NCBI RefSeq assembly: GCF_900460955.1 | Contig: NZ_UFUW01000001.1 | Location: 682,001-746,000 of the forward strand | Length of the DNA stretch: 64,000 nucleotides | Source: Cardiobacterium valvarum | GTDB taxonomy: Bacteria > Pseudomonadota > Gammaproteobacteria > Cardiobacteriales > Cardiobacteriaceae | Reading direction: 5' to 3' | In this document: piece after piece, positions 29,880 to 37,866 of the stretch | Position numbering within the stretch: position 1 is the stretch's first letter | How the letters are laid out: each line of letters opens with the position of its first letter | The notes under the pieces: model-generated | What the model was told of the DNA's origin: nothing | What the model saw: the letters and a program-made list of their open reading frames with translations, nothing else | The model's database searches: none | Position numbers and translations under genes: made by a program

Positions 29880-30196
29880 AAGAAAACTCCTTTGATGGGC
29901 GGAATGCCCCTGATTGCGGCATTCCGGTGATTAATCATTCCGTGGGAAAACGCTTTAATAATTCGCAAATTAAAGTTCCGGTAAAAACAAGATTCTCCAC
30001 CCCCTGTGATTGATAAATCTTGAAGGATATTAACGGGAATAGGGAAAAAAAACTAGGAAATCCACGGTTATTTTCACAAAGCAGAGGTGATGATTATCAG
30101 GGGATAACATCTGCATACGTGGCAACACGCAGGATTAACGCCGCTTGGCAGGATTTCGCAGTCAGGCAAATAGCCGGAGAGATGACCGGGGACGGC
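29880..30196. promoter_or_regulatory. Upstream region of the maltose operon (317 bases, no gene)
   Basis: Reading on the minus strand, this leader has a palindromic AAAGCGTTTTCCC box (29945-29957) like LacI-family/CcpA operators, then a hairpin (ggaatgcc/ggcattcc, 29901-29908 and 29918-29925) close to the start codon. A dispersed CCGCTTGG repeat unit is at 30135-30150. No LacI-type regulator is encoded nearby, so any repressor would act from elsewhere. I see no gene in it. Confidence 0.45.
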
Positions 30197-30841
30197 TCAG
30201 GGCTCACGTGTGCCAAGGCGTTCGCGCAGCACTTCCATGCGGGTTTCAAGGTCGTGCAGGGTGCGGGCGCGCATCCCGGCGTGGCCATTGCGGATGAGAT
30301 CGTGAGTGTCGCTGATAAGTTGCAGCAGTTGACGGCGGTTATGTTCGCCAAGTTCGGCGGCGGGCAGTTGTAGGTAGAGCAGGCTGATATGCGCCAGTTC
30401 GGGCAGATAGACGGTGAGCAGCGGGCGGTTGGCGCGGATTTTATCGTCATCGTCGCCGAGACCACGCAGGTAGATTTCGCTGTGGTTGCAGAGTTGTTCG
30501 AGGAGGAGGCCGATGCGTTCGCCATCGGCACGGCAGCGGTATTGTGCAGCGTTATCGCGCAGGGCGGCGAGATCGGCCATCGCTCGCGTTAGCAGTTGTT
30601 GGCGGATACTCGGCGGTCTGGCGGCAGGTTGGGGGCGGTAGCAGTGCAGGTAAACCGCCCACAGCCAGGGTAGGGCGGCCAGCGTCAGGCTGGTGATGAG
30701 CGCCAGCAGCCATGCGCCGACGGGAGCTGCGCCGCGCCAGATAACGCCATGCACGAAGGCCGTGCCGAAGTAGAGGCTGATGAGGCTGGCGACGGCGTAG
30801 CAGAGCAGACGAACGTGCCGCTTATTGACGTATTTTTTCAA
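30197..30841 (-). CDS. Membrane protein of unknown function
   Basis: This 214-residue protein has a basic N-terminus, two adjacent membrane helices (about 11-32 and 40-65) and a helical cytoplasmic region. The start is probably the TTG at 30841, which lies 20 bases inside the end of dnaQ (AGGCC upstream); no ATG gives the full membrane part. Patterns such as LLEQLCNHSEIYLRGLGDDDDKIRANRP suggest a coiled, tetratricopeptide-like or XpaC-like domain, but I do not recognise the family with confidence. Co-transcribed with dnaQ. Confidence 0.65.
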   Translation of the reverse strand: MKKYVNKRHVRLLCYAVASLISLYFGTAFVHGVIWRGAAPVGAWLLALITSLTLAALPWLWAVYLHCYRPQPAARPPSIRQQLLTRAMADLAALRDNAAQYRCRADGERIGLLLEQLCNHSEIYLRGLGDDDDKIRANRPLLTVYLPELAHISLLYLQLPAAELGEHNRRQLLQLISDTHDLIRNGHAGMRARTLHDLETRMEVLRERLGTREP

Positions 30842-31517
30842 GGTAGGCCTGATGAGCAGCGGCTTCTTCGCTGCTGATGCTGATGCGCTGCCAGCTATCG
30901 CTGCTCGCGCTGATCGTGGTTATGATGGTTTCAGCAGGTGTAGCGGCGGATTGCACGGTAGTGGCGGCGAAGTCGAAACCGGATTGTTCGGTGGTCAGGC
31001 GTAGATAGACTTCGGCGAGGAGCTGCGAGTCAAGCAGCGCGCCGTGCAGGCTACGGTTGCTGTTATCAATGCCGTAGTATTTGCAGAGTGCGTCCAGATT
31101 GTATTTGGCAATGGGGACTTTGTTTTTGGCGAGTTGCAGGGTATCGGTGAGCGGGAAGCGGTCTTCGAGTTTGAAGCCGGCTTTGGCGAGTTTGAATTCG
31201 CGGTTAAGGAAGGACTGGTCGAACGGCATATTGTGCGCGATGAGCTCATCCGCGCCGTTGAGGTAGGCGAGCAGATCTTTGAGGATGGCGGCAAAGGTCG
31301 GCTCACCGGCGACGCGTTCGTTGGTGATGCCGTGCACGCGCACGGCGTCAGGGTCAATGGTTTGTTCGGGGTTGATGTATTGGTGAAAGTAGTTTTCGGT
31401 CGGGCGGCGGTCGATGAGTTCGACGCAGCCGATTTCAATGATGCGGTGGCCTTCGGATTTGTCACGGCCATTGAAGTTCATGCCGGTGGTTTCGGTATCG
31501 AAGATGATTTGGCGCAT
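30822..31517 (-). CDS. dnaQ: DNA polymerase III epsilon subunit (3'-5' proofreading exonuclease)
   Basis: The 231-residue protein shows all DEDDh exonuclease motifs: ExoI DTETTG (Asp7, Glu9), ExoII HNMPFDQSFL and ExoIII HGALLDSQLLAEVY with His and Asp. A short linker precedes a C-terminal segment that would bind the alpha subunit. In E. coli the gene is paired divergently with rnhA; here it sits instead behind a small TPR gene and ahead of a membrane protein. The start ATG is 9 bases after the TPR stop. Confidence 0.95.
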   Translation of the reverse strand: MRQIIFDTETTGMNFNGRDKSEGHRIIEIGCVELIDRRPTENYFHQYINPEQTIDPDAVRVHGITNERVAGEPTFAAILKDLLAYLNGADELIAHNMPFDQSFLNREFKLAKAGFKLEDRFPLTDTLQLAKNKVPIAKYNLDALCKYYGIDNSNRSLHGALLDSQLLAEVYLRLTTEQSGFDFAATTVQSAATPAETIITTISASSDSWQRISISSEEAAAHQAYLEKIRQ

Positions 31518-31526
31518 GGGGTTTCC

Positions 31527-31940
31527 TTAGTGAAGAGCGGCGAGATATTTGGGATCTTCGTCGGCAAAGACGGCCTCGCCACCGAGATTATGCGCCTGTT
31601 GTAATGCGGCGGTGGCAGCCGTCTCGCCCAGTTCAAGCAGAGCCTGGCCGAGGCGCAGATGGATGAAGGCATTGTCGCTGCCGCCGGGGCAGGGCAGGGC
31701 GATCTGGAAATTATCGCGCGCACGAATGTAATCACCGTGCAGAAACCAGGCGTCACCAATAGCGGCGAGTATCCAGGTTGCCGCTTCCCAGCGGGTTTTG
31801 GGTTCGGGCAGCAGATTCCAGGCGTACTGGTAGGCTTCGATGGCTTGCGGGTATTCGCCCTGCGCGGCGAAGGTATCGCCGATTTCGCAGAAGCGGTTGA
31901 TGCGGGTGTGCAGATGCGGGTCGAGAGCGATGTCGGTCAT
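31527..31940 (-). CDS. TPR-repeat protein
   Basis: This 137-residue soluble protein contains three degenerate tetratricopeptide units; the clearest reads GDTFAAQGEYPQAIEAYQYAWNLLP, then AIGDAWFLHGDYIRARDNFQIAL and RLGQALLELGETAATAALQQA. TPR folds mediate protein contacts; the partner is unknown. The start follows AAGGAATCC. It lies 9 bases upstream of dnaQ and 15 bases downstream of a possible small lipoprotein ORF, so all four genes may form one operon. Confidence 0.75.
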   Translation of the reverse strand: MTDIALDPHLHTRINRFCEIGDTFAAQGEYPQAIEAYQYAWNLLPEPKTRWEAATWILAAIGDAWFLHGDYIRARDNFQIALPCPGGSDNAFIHLRLGQALLELGETAATAALQQAHNLGGEAVFADEDPKYLAALH

Positions 31941-31955
31941 TGGATTCCTTGCTGG

Positions 31956-32066
31956 TCAAGCGGATGTATTCAGCTGCGCAACACCCGATGAATTCCAGGC
32001 TGGCAGCGTTGACATGCAGGCGGACAGCGCTGAGCAGAGAGTAACCATCAGGGCGGCTTTCAACAT
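31956..32066 (-). CDS. Possible small lipoprotein (36 residues)
   Basis: This short frame starts MLKAALMVTLCSALSAC: a Lys, a hydrophobic stretch and a lipobox LSAC with Cys17. A 19-residue tail rich in Ser, Thr and Ala follows and ends just before the TPR gene. That is the layout of small bacterial lipoproteins. Against it, no good Shine-Dalgarno precedes the ATG at 32066. If real, it would be the first gene of the TPR-dnaQ operon. Confidence 0.4.
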   Translation of the reverse strand: MLKAALMVTLCSALSACMSTLPAWNSSGVAQLNTSA

Positions 32067-32504
32067 GAATGATGGATGGTTGGAAAAACGGCGCGGATTG
32101 TACGGGGTTTGCACGGGTAGTGCTATTGTCGATCCCTCTTATCGCTAAAGACATTTATGCAGCCATAACATGGCATAAAAATCCATGAAATTCATTCAGA
32201 TATTCGCTGAGAAGAGTCTTGTTTTCACTCATGATGGCAATAAATGCTATGGACTTCCTGACAGTAGCCGTATCGGTTTTGTTATGCGAGATATTGCTTG
32301 CTAAATTGCGGATAGCGCCATAAAAACCATGCCGCTGTCCCGCTTGTCCATAAACCGCATGAATTTCATGCGGGAAGCGGTGATGACTATCTCTTATATC
32401 AGCAAAATTATTGGCGACTTATGGGCAGGCACTTTGCACTCGTCGTTTTCTTGTTTCATAATGCGTCGCCTGCTCATTTTTCCCGTTTTTATTCGGAGTT
32501 ACCT
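32067..32504. other. 438-base gene-free region between divergent genes
   Basis: No convincing gene on either strand. The region is more AT-rich than its surroundings. It contains a perfect palindrome with a 3-base loop, ccgcatga att tcatgcgg (32355-32373), about 130 bases before the antiporter start. This could be a regulator site or an mRNA hairpin. I could not fit a known riboswitch. Confidence 0.45.
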
Positions 32505-33884
32505 ATGAATCCAGTCGTCCTTGCTGTGTGTTTGATGCTGATTTTATCGCTGGTACGCGTGCATGTTGTGTTCAGCCTGATTATCAGTGCTTTTGTTGGC
32601 GGACTTGTCGCCAATATTCCCGCAGAAACTATTCTTGCCGCTTTCCCGCCGGATAAGGTAGCGGGTGTTACGGAGCCGGATACAATTTTGAAACTGAAAT
32701 ATCTGGTCAAGGTCTTTGAAGAAGGCATTGCCGCAGGTACGGCGACGGCCTTGTCTTATGCGGTGCTCGGTGCCTTCGCCGTCGCTATTTCTTATTCCGG
32801 CTTATCGCAGGCAATGGCGAATGTTATCGTCAAACGCGCTGCGCACGGCAGCGGTAGTTATCTGAAATGGCTGCTGATTATTGCGCTGCTCGCCATGAGC
32901 ATCATGAGTCAGAACCTGGTGCCGATTCATATTGCCTTTATTCCACTGATTATTCCGCCGCTGCTGACTGTCATGAACCGCCTCAATCTCGACCGCCGTA
33001 TGCTTGCTTGTGTGGTCACATTCGGTTTGGTTTGTACTTATATGTTTGTGCCCTATGGTTTTGGCGATATTTTCTTGAACAAGATTCTGCTGGGTAATAT
33101 CAGTAAATTCGGCATGGATGTATCTGGCGTCAATATTTATCAGGCCATGGCGATTCCGGCTTTGGGTATGGTTGCAGGGTTGGCAACGGCTATTTTTTAC
33201 AGCTACCGCAAGCCGCGTCATTATGAAAATCTGCCGGTCGAAGGGGCAGCGGAACAAATTCCCATCAAACCGGGCAATATCATCATCGCCATAATTGCCG
33301 TTACTGTCGCTTTTTTGGCACAAAAATATACCGGTTCGCTGATTCTCGCCGGCCTGCTGGGTTTTGCCATTTTTATGGTCGCGCGCGTCATTCACTGGCA
33401 GCAGGCAGATACCGTCTTTAATAGCGGCATCCGCATGATGAGCATGATTGCCTTCATCATGATTGCTGCCAATGGTTTTGCCGCCGTGATGAAAGCCACG
33501 GGCGGGATTGACCCGCTGGTGCAAGACAGTGTCGCCTTTTTTGGCAACAGTAAGGCATTGGTGTCGCTGGCAATGCTGGTGGTCGGATTATTGGTGACGA
33601 TGGGTATCGGCAGCTCCTTTTCCACCTTGCCGATTATCGCCGCGATCTACGTGCCGATCTGCGTGCATATGGGCTTTTCGCCGCTGGCGACGGTCGCCAT
33701 CATCGGTACCGCTGGGGCACTTGGTGACGCTGGTTCGCCCGCTTCCGATTCGACTCTCGGCCCGACGATGGGCTTTAATGCCGACGGGCAGCATAATCAC
33801 ATCCGCGACAGCGTGATTCCGACATTCTTGCATTACAACGTACCATTACTACTGGCCGGCTGGCTGGCGGCGATGGTGCTGTAA
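32505..33884 (+). CDS. Na+/H+ antiporter family protein (YuiF/NhaC-like)
   Basis: I start at the ATG at 32505, preceded by CGGAG, giving 459 residues. There are about eleven membrane helices, with conserved polar stretches in the middle and C-terminal helices, for example GTAGALGDAGSPASDSTLGP near the end. This matches the Na_H_antiporter family (COG2056, YuiF type), related to NhaC-like carriers and probably exchanging Na+ or an amino acid for H+ at the inner membrane. Monogenic with its own terminator. The substrate is inferred only from family. Confidence 0.8.
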   Translation: MNPVVLAVCLMLILSLVRVHVVFSLIISAFVGGLVANIPAETILAAFPPDKVAGVTEPDTILKLKYLVKVFEEGIAAGTATALSYAVLGAFAVAISYSGLSQAMANVIVKRAAHGSGSYLKWLLIIALLAMSIMSQNLVPIHIAFIPLIIPPLLTVMNRLNLDRRMLACVVTFGLVCTYMFVPYGFGDIFLNKILLGNISKFGMDVSGVNIYQAMAIPALGMVAGLATAIFYSYRKPRHYENLPVEGAAEQIPIKPGNIIIAIIAVTVAFLAQKYTGSLILAGLLGFAIFMVARVIHWQQADTVFNSGIRMMSMIAFIMIAANGFAAVMKATGGIDPLVQDSVAFFGNSKALVSLAMLVVGLLVTMGIGSSFSTLPIIAAIYVPICVHMGFSPLATVAIIGTAGALGDAGSPASDSTLGPTMGFNADGQHNHIRDSVIPTFLHYNVPLLLAGWLAAMVL

Positions 33885-33899
33885 TTCCTTAAATATAAA

Positions 33900-33943
33900 G
33901 CGTATCTGCCGCGATTATCTGAAACGGTAGATACGTTTTTTCG
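33900..33943 (+). terminator. Terminator after the antiporter gene
   Basis: cgtatctgccg pairs with cggtagatacg (one G-U) and is followed by a run of six T. It begins 15 bases after the stop. Confidence 0.75.
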
Positions 33944-33967
33944 TTTCTTGTGTTAACGGAGTCTGTG

Positions 33968-35350
33968 ATGCGCAAGTCATTCATTATGTTACTGGCTGCT
34001 TTGGGCGCGTATAGCGTTCATGCCGCTGATATTGAATTGCCCGATCTCGGTAATCCCGAAAAACGTATATTCAGCGGCGATAAGGCACGCAATATCGGCA
34101 TGGCGGTTGAAGGCCGCCTGCGGCAAAACGGCGAGCTGCTTGAGCAGCCGGAAATCACCCAATATGTGCGCGAATTGGGTAATCGTCTCAGCAAATATGC
34201 CCCTGCCGCTTCTAGTTATCATTTCTTTGTGATCGATTCGCCCGCTATCAATGCCTTTGCCACCAGTGGCGGCTATATTGGTATCAATAGCGGCCTGATA
34301 GCGATGACGGACAATGAAGATCAGCTGGCCGGGGTCATCGCGCATGAAATTGGACACGTCAGCCAATCGCATATCGCGCGCTCTATTGCCAACGCCGAAA
34401 AATATACCTGGATACAGGCAGTCGGAATGCTGGCTGGCATTGCTGCTGCTGCCGCCGGTGATAGTCCGCAAGGCGCGCGCGCAGCCATTATCGGTTCGCA
34501 AGCCTATGTGCGCGAAAAACAATTGGAATATTCACGCGCCCATGAACAACAGGCGGATGATGTCGCTGTTAAAATCCTGCGTAAAGCGGGCTATGACGAA
34601 TCACAAATGGCGGTATTCTTCGAGAAATTGATGGCGCATGGCAGTCAGCCACCGGAATTCTTATTGACGCACCCCTTGCCGCAAAACCGTATTGAGCGCC
34701 AATTGGCAAAAGCCGAAAAAAATAAATCCAGCCGTAATCCGCTGGAATACCAACTCGCCAAAGCGGCTATTGGGCGCTATAGCCGTTATAAACAACGCGA
34801 TTTCCAACCCGCCGACCCTCTTGCCGCCCAATACCGTCAGGCGCTGGATGCCGAGCGGCGCTACGACCGCACCACGCTGGCGGCATTATTGCCAAGCCTG
34901 CCTGCCGATAAAAACGCCGCTTTTGCCCGCTTGCACGGCGAACAGGCATTGGCGGATGACGACAATAGCAAAGCAGAAGAAATCCTCAGCAAGGCCTGGC
35001 AGCGTTGGCGCAATAATGAAAACCTGATTATTCCCTATGCCCGCAGTTTAATAGCCGTCGGTAAATATCAGGAAGCGGAAAAGCTCTTGCAGGCACAAAT
35101 CGCCCGCGACCCCGGTGCAGTGCAATATTACGATGTCTATGGCGGTTTGCTTGACCGGCAGCAGCGTAGCGCCGAACAATTCCTGCTATCCGCCAAATAC
35201 TATGCCTTGATTGGCGATTACAAACTGGCGGAAGCACAAGTATCGCGCGCCTTGAAAGATCCAACCCTGCCGGTTAACGAACGGCAGAAAGTCGGTAATC
35301 TGCAAAAGCGTTACGAGAGGCTGAAAGAAGAGGCCGAAAACGAAAAATAA
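33968..35350 (+). CDS. bepA: BepA-like M48 periplasmic metalloprotease with TPR tail
   Basis: The ATG at 33968 (CGGAG upstream) gives 460 residues with a signal peptide of about 19 residues ending in VHA-A. The M48 core has the zinc site HEIGH (126-130), a third ligand Glu in the HEQQADD motif (about residue 195), and a hydrophobic helix between them. The C-terminal 200 residues are helical with TPR-like repeats, as in BepA/YfgC. BepA degrades misfolded outer-membrane proteins and helps LptD assembly in the periplasm. lptD itself lies at the far end of this window. Confidence 0.9.
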   Translation: MRKSFIMLLAALGAYSVHAADIELPDLGNPEKRIFSGDKARNIGMAVEGRLRQNGELLEQPEITQYVRELGNRLSKYAPAASSYHFFVIDSPAINAFATSGGYIGINSGLIAMTDNEDQLAGVIAHEIGHVSQSHIARSIANAEKYTWIQAVGMLAGIAAAAAGDSPQGARAAIIGSQAYVREKQLEYSRAHEQQADDVAVKILRKAGYDESQMAVFFEKLMAHGSQPPEFLLTHPLPQNRIERQLAKAEKNKSSRNPLEYQLAKAAIGRYSRYKQRDFQPADPLAAQYRQALDAERRYDRTTLAALLPSLPADKNAAFARLHGEQALADDDNSKAEEILSKAWQRWRNNENLIIPYARSLIAVGKYQEAEKLLQAQIARDPGAVQYYDVYGGLLDRQQRSAEQFLLSAKYYALIGDYKLAEAQVSRALKDPTLPVNERQKVGNLQKRYERLKEEAENEK

Positions 35351-35444
35351 GAGATAAAACAGACGGTACGTAAATCATTTGTTGGGTATGTAAAAAATAA
35401 AACCGCAGGCATTAAAATATTCTGCAATAAAGCGGTGGCAATAC

Positions 35445-35474
35445 TTTACAGATAGACAAATGGCGCTATATAAT
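35445..35474 (+). promoter_or_regulatory. Strong sigma-70 promoter of the H-NS-like gene
   Basis: TTTACA (35445-35450) and a consensus TATAAT (35469-35474) are 18 bases apart, 34 bases before the start codon. The surrounding DNA is AT-rich, so autoregulation by H-NS is plausible. Confidence 0.7.
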
Positions 35475-35508
35475 TCGCCCGCTTTCTAACAACAAACGAG
35501 GACAAACA

Positions 35509-35820
35509 ATGAGCCTAGAAGAACTCTTTAATCAAGTTGACAATCTGAACAACGATGACTTTGAAGCACTGATCAATCATATTGATCGCCAGAAGAAGAA
35601 ACGCGCCCGCGATATTCTTTCCGAAGCCCAACGGCAAGCGGCACGATTCATCACCAGTATGGAAGGCAATAAAGTCCCGGTACAACGCACTGTAATGCCG
35701 CCGCGTTACCGTAATCCTGCCAACCCGAAACAAACCTGGAGCGGCATGGGACGTAAACCACAATGGTTTATTGACCATCTGCAACACGGCGGCAGCGAAC
35801 ACGATCTGCTGATCCAATAA
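35509..35820 (+). CDS. H-NS family nucleoid-associated protein
   Basis: This 103-residue protein has an N-terminal coiled-coil oligomerisation region (about 1-50, LEELFNQVDNLNNDDFEALI then a Lys/Arg-rich helix) and a C-terminal DNA-binding domain. That domain holds the family signature RNPANPKQTWSGMGRKPQWF (about 69-88), the AT-hook-like loop that reads the minor groove. The length fits the compact H-NS/BpH3 type of betaproteobacteria and relatives. It silences AT-rich, often foreign DNA. Own promoter and terminator. Confidence 0.92.
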   Translation: MSLEELFNQVDNLNNDDFEALINHIDRQKKKRARDILSEAQRQAARFITSMEGNKVPVQRTVMPPRYRNPANPKQTWSGMGRKPQWFIDHLQHGGSEHDLLIQ

Positions 35821-35851
35821 ACAGACCGATTAAATGCCGTAAATAACGGAC

Positions 35852-35882
35852 AAAAGGCACGATTAATTACCGTGCCTTTTTT
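35852..35882 (+). terminator. Terminator after the H-NS-like gene
   Basis: aaaaggcacg and cgtgcctttt form the stem around an attaattac loop, followed by more T residues, 31 bases after the stop. Confidence 0.85.
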
Positions 35883-35905
35883 ATTTATCCCGCGAGGAAA
35901 AAACC

Positions 35906-36319
35906 ATGAGTGACACCATATTTCACAAAATTCTGGCCGGCGAAATCCCCTGCGCCAAAATCTACGAAGACGACAACCTCTTTTCCTTTATGGATGCCTT
36001 CCCGCAAAGCAAAGGGCATAGCCTGATTATCCCGAAATGCTTTGCCACCGACCTGCTCGATGCCGACCCCGCATCGCTGCAACACATCATCAACTTCAGC
36101 CAGAAACTCGCGCGCGCGCAGAAACAGGCTTTGCAGGCGGACGGCATTCGCGTGGTGCAATACAACGGTGAGGCGGCGGGACAGTCCGTCTTCTATTACC
36201 ATATGCACCTGATACCGATGTGGGCGGGCAAAACGCTCGGCTCGCACGGCAAGGGAGCGGCGGATCTGGCCGAATTGCGCGATACCGCAGACGCTATCCG
36301 CGCTGCATTAACCAACTGA
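35906..36319 (+). CDS. HIT-family nucleotide hydrolase/transferase
   Basis: This 137-residue HIT protein has an N-terminal [18 protein letters not shown] and the [15 protein letters not shown] strands. The signature, usually HxHxH, reads FYYHMHLIP: the second (nucleophilic) and third His are kept but the first is Tyr. Hint-type enzymes hydrolyse purine nucleoside phosphoramidates. The changed first His is tolerated in some members, but activity should be tested. It lies 17 bases upstream of folD, probably in one transcript. Confidence 0.88.
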   Translation: MSDTIFHKILAGEIPCAKIYEDDNLFSFMDAFPQSKGHSLIIPKCFATDLLDADPASLQHIINFSQKLARAQKQALQADGIRVVQYNGEAAGQSVFYYHMHLIPMWAGKTLGSHGKGAADLAELRDTADAIRAALTN

Positions 36320-36336
36320 AATACAAGGGAAACCCA

Positions 36337-37206
36337 ATGAGTGCAGACATCATTGACGGCAAAGCCTTTGCCGCCACTATCCGCGCTGAAGTGGCGCGCG
36401 ATACCGCTCTTTTCCGCGAGAAGACCGGCATCCGGCCCGGCCTTGCCGTCGTCCTCGTCGGCAATGACCCGGCCAGCGAAGTCTATGTGCGTAATAAAGG
36501 CATCCAGGCCAAAGAAGCGGGTTTTGCCAGCCTCGAATACAAACTGCCCGCCGACACCACTCAGGAAGCGCTGCTTGCCAAAGTTGCCGAACTCAATGCC
36601 GATCCGCAAGTGCATGGCATCCTCGTGCAATTGCCGCTGCCTAAACACCTTGACGCCGATGCCGTGCTGAATGCCATCACCCCGGACAAAGACGTGGACG
36701 GTTTCCATCCCGTCAACGTTGGCCGCCTGTGGACGGGTAACCCTGTCTCCATTCCCTGCACCCCGCTCGGCTGCTCGCTCATCCTGCGCGACCGCTTGGG
36801 CGATCTCGCCGGCAAACGCGCCATCGTCATCGGCCGCTCCAACATCGTCGGCAAGCCGATGGTGGCACTCCTGCTTGCCGCGAATGCCACCGTTACCATC
36901 GCCCATTCACGCAGCCCCGACCTGCCTGCACTCTGCCGCGAAGCCGACATCGTCGTCGCCGCCGTCGGCAAGGCACAGCTCGTCAAAGGCGACTGGCTGA
37001 AACCCGGCGCCATCGTTCTCGACGTCGGCATCAACCGCATTACCGAAGGCGATAAAATCCGCCTCGTCGGCGACGTGGACTTTGCCAGTGCCGTTGAGAC
37101 CGCCGGCGCCATTACCCCCGTACCCGGCGGCATCGGGCCGATGACCATCGCCTGCCTGCTGCGCAACACCCTCGCCTGTGCCCAAGCCCTGCACGGCCAA
37201 CCATAA
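36337..37206 (+). CDS. folD: Methylenetetrahydrofolate dehydrogenase/cyclohydrolase FolD
   Basis: The start at 36337 gives 289 residues. The catalytic [13 protein letters not shown] segment (Tyr49 and Lys53, counting from this Met), the substrate motif VQLPLPKH and the NADP-binding GRSNIVGKP turn are all present, as is the C-terminal [12 protein letters not shown] signature. FolD interconverts methylene-, methenyl- and 10-formyl-tetrahydrofolate. It is flanked by the HIT gene and by flavodoxin, 10 bases downstream. Confidence 0.96.
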   Translation: MSADIIDGKAFAATIRAEVARDTALFREKTGIRPGLAVVLVGNDPASEVYVRNKGIQAKEAGFASLEYKLPADTTQEALLAKVAELNADPQVHGILVQLPLPKHLDADAVLNAITPDKDVDGFHPVNVGRLWTGNPVSIPCTPLGCSLILRDRLGDLAGKRAIVIGRSNIVGKPMVALLLAANATVTIAHSRSPDLPALCREADIVVAAVGKAQLVKGDWLKPGAIVLDVGINRITEGDKIRLVGDVDFASAVETAGAITPVPGGIGPMTIACLLRNTLACAQALHGQP

Positions 37207-37216
37207 GGAAACCCCC

Positions 37217-37744
37217 ATGAGCCAAGAAATCGGATTCTTCTACGGCAGCACCACCGGCATGACCGAAGACGTTGCCTACCGCATCGAAGCCTACATCAAA
37301 GAAAAACACGGTTTGGAAATCGTGCCGATCAACATCATCGACCTCGACGACCCGAACGACATGTTCCTCTACAAACGCATCATCCTCGGCATGCCGACCT
37401 GGAACTACGGCGAATACCAGGATGACTGGGAACAAGTGGTGGACAAAATCGCCTCGGCCAACCTCGATGGCACGGTGATTGCCATGTTCGGCCTCGGCGA
37501 CCAGATCGGCTACCCCGAATACTACCTGGATGCCCTGGGGATGATCGGTGAACAACTGAGCGCGCAAGGTGCAACCTTCATCGGCGAATGGCCGACCGAC
37601 GGCTACAAATACACTTCTTCCAAGGCGGTGAAGGCAAACGGCAAATTCATCGGCCTCGCGCTGGATGAAGACAGCCAGCCGGAAAAGACTCAAGAACGGC
37701 TGGAAGCGTGGGTGGATCAAGTTCTCCCGCAGCTGCTTGCCTGA
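37217..37744 (+). CDS. fldA: Long-chain flavodoxin
   Basis: The start at 37217 (AAGGAAA upstream) gives 175 residues, the long-chain class. FMN-phosphate loop GSTTGMTED near residues 9-17, isoalloxazine loops at PTWNYGE (about 59-65) and FGLGDQIGYPEYY (about 94-106) with the stacking Tyr. FldA carries single electrons in the cytoplasm, for example to biotin synthase, MetH or IspG/H. Last gene before a strong terminator. Confidence 0.94.
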   Translation: MSQEIGFFYGSTTGMTEDVAYRIEAYIKEKHGLEIVPINIIDLDDPNDMFLYKRIILGMPTWNYGEYQDDWEQVVDKIASANLDGTVIAMFGLGDQIGYPEYYLDALGMIGEQLSAQGATFIGEWPTDGYKYTSSKAVKANGKFIGLALDEDSQPEKTQERLEAWVDQVLPQLLA

Positions 37745-37750
37745 CAGGAA

Positions 37751-37774
37751 AAGCCCGCTTCGGCGGGCTTTTTT
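37751..37774 (+). terminator. Terminator after fldA
   Basis: aagcccgc, loop ttcg, gcgggctt and a T6 run, 6 bases after the stop. Confidence 0.9.
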
Positions 37775-37866
37775 GTGCGGCGGTATTTTGCAATCAGCAA
37801 CTGGTGGGTTGGAGTCGTCCTGCATACGAGGTTGCTGTTTACCCTGATCGTTTGCCGGGCAGGGCG

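Noticed and set aside
31753-32154. 134-codon minus-strand frame overlapping the TPR gene
   Set aside because: It overlaps the TPR gene in another frame and has no recognisable domain; the short lipoprotein frame in the same area is the better candidate.
32067-32504. Riboswitch in the antiporter leader
   Set aside because: The region has one clean palindrome but I could not match it to the conserved cores of known classes such as lysine, Na+ or guanidine, so I report only the palindrome.
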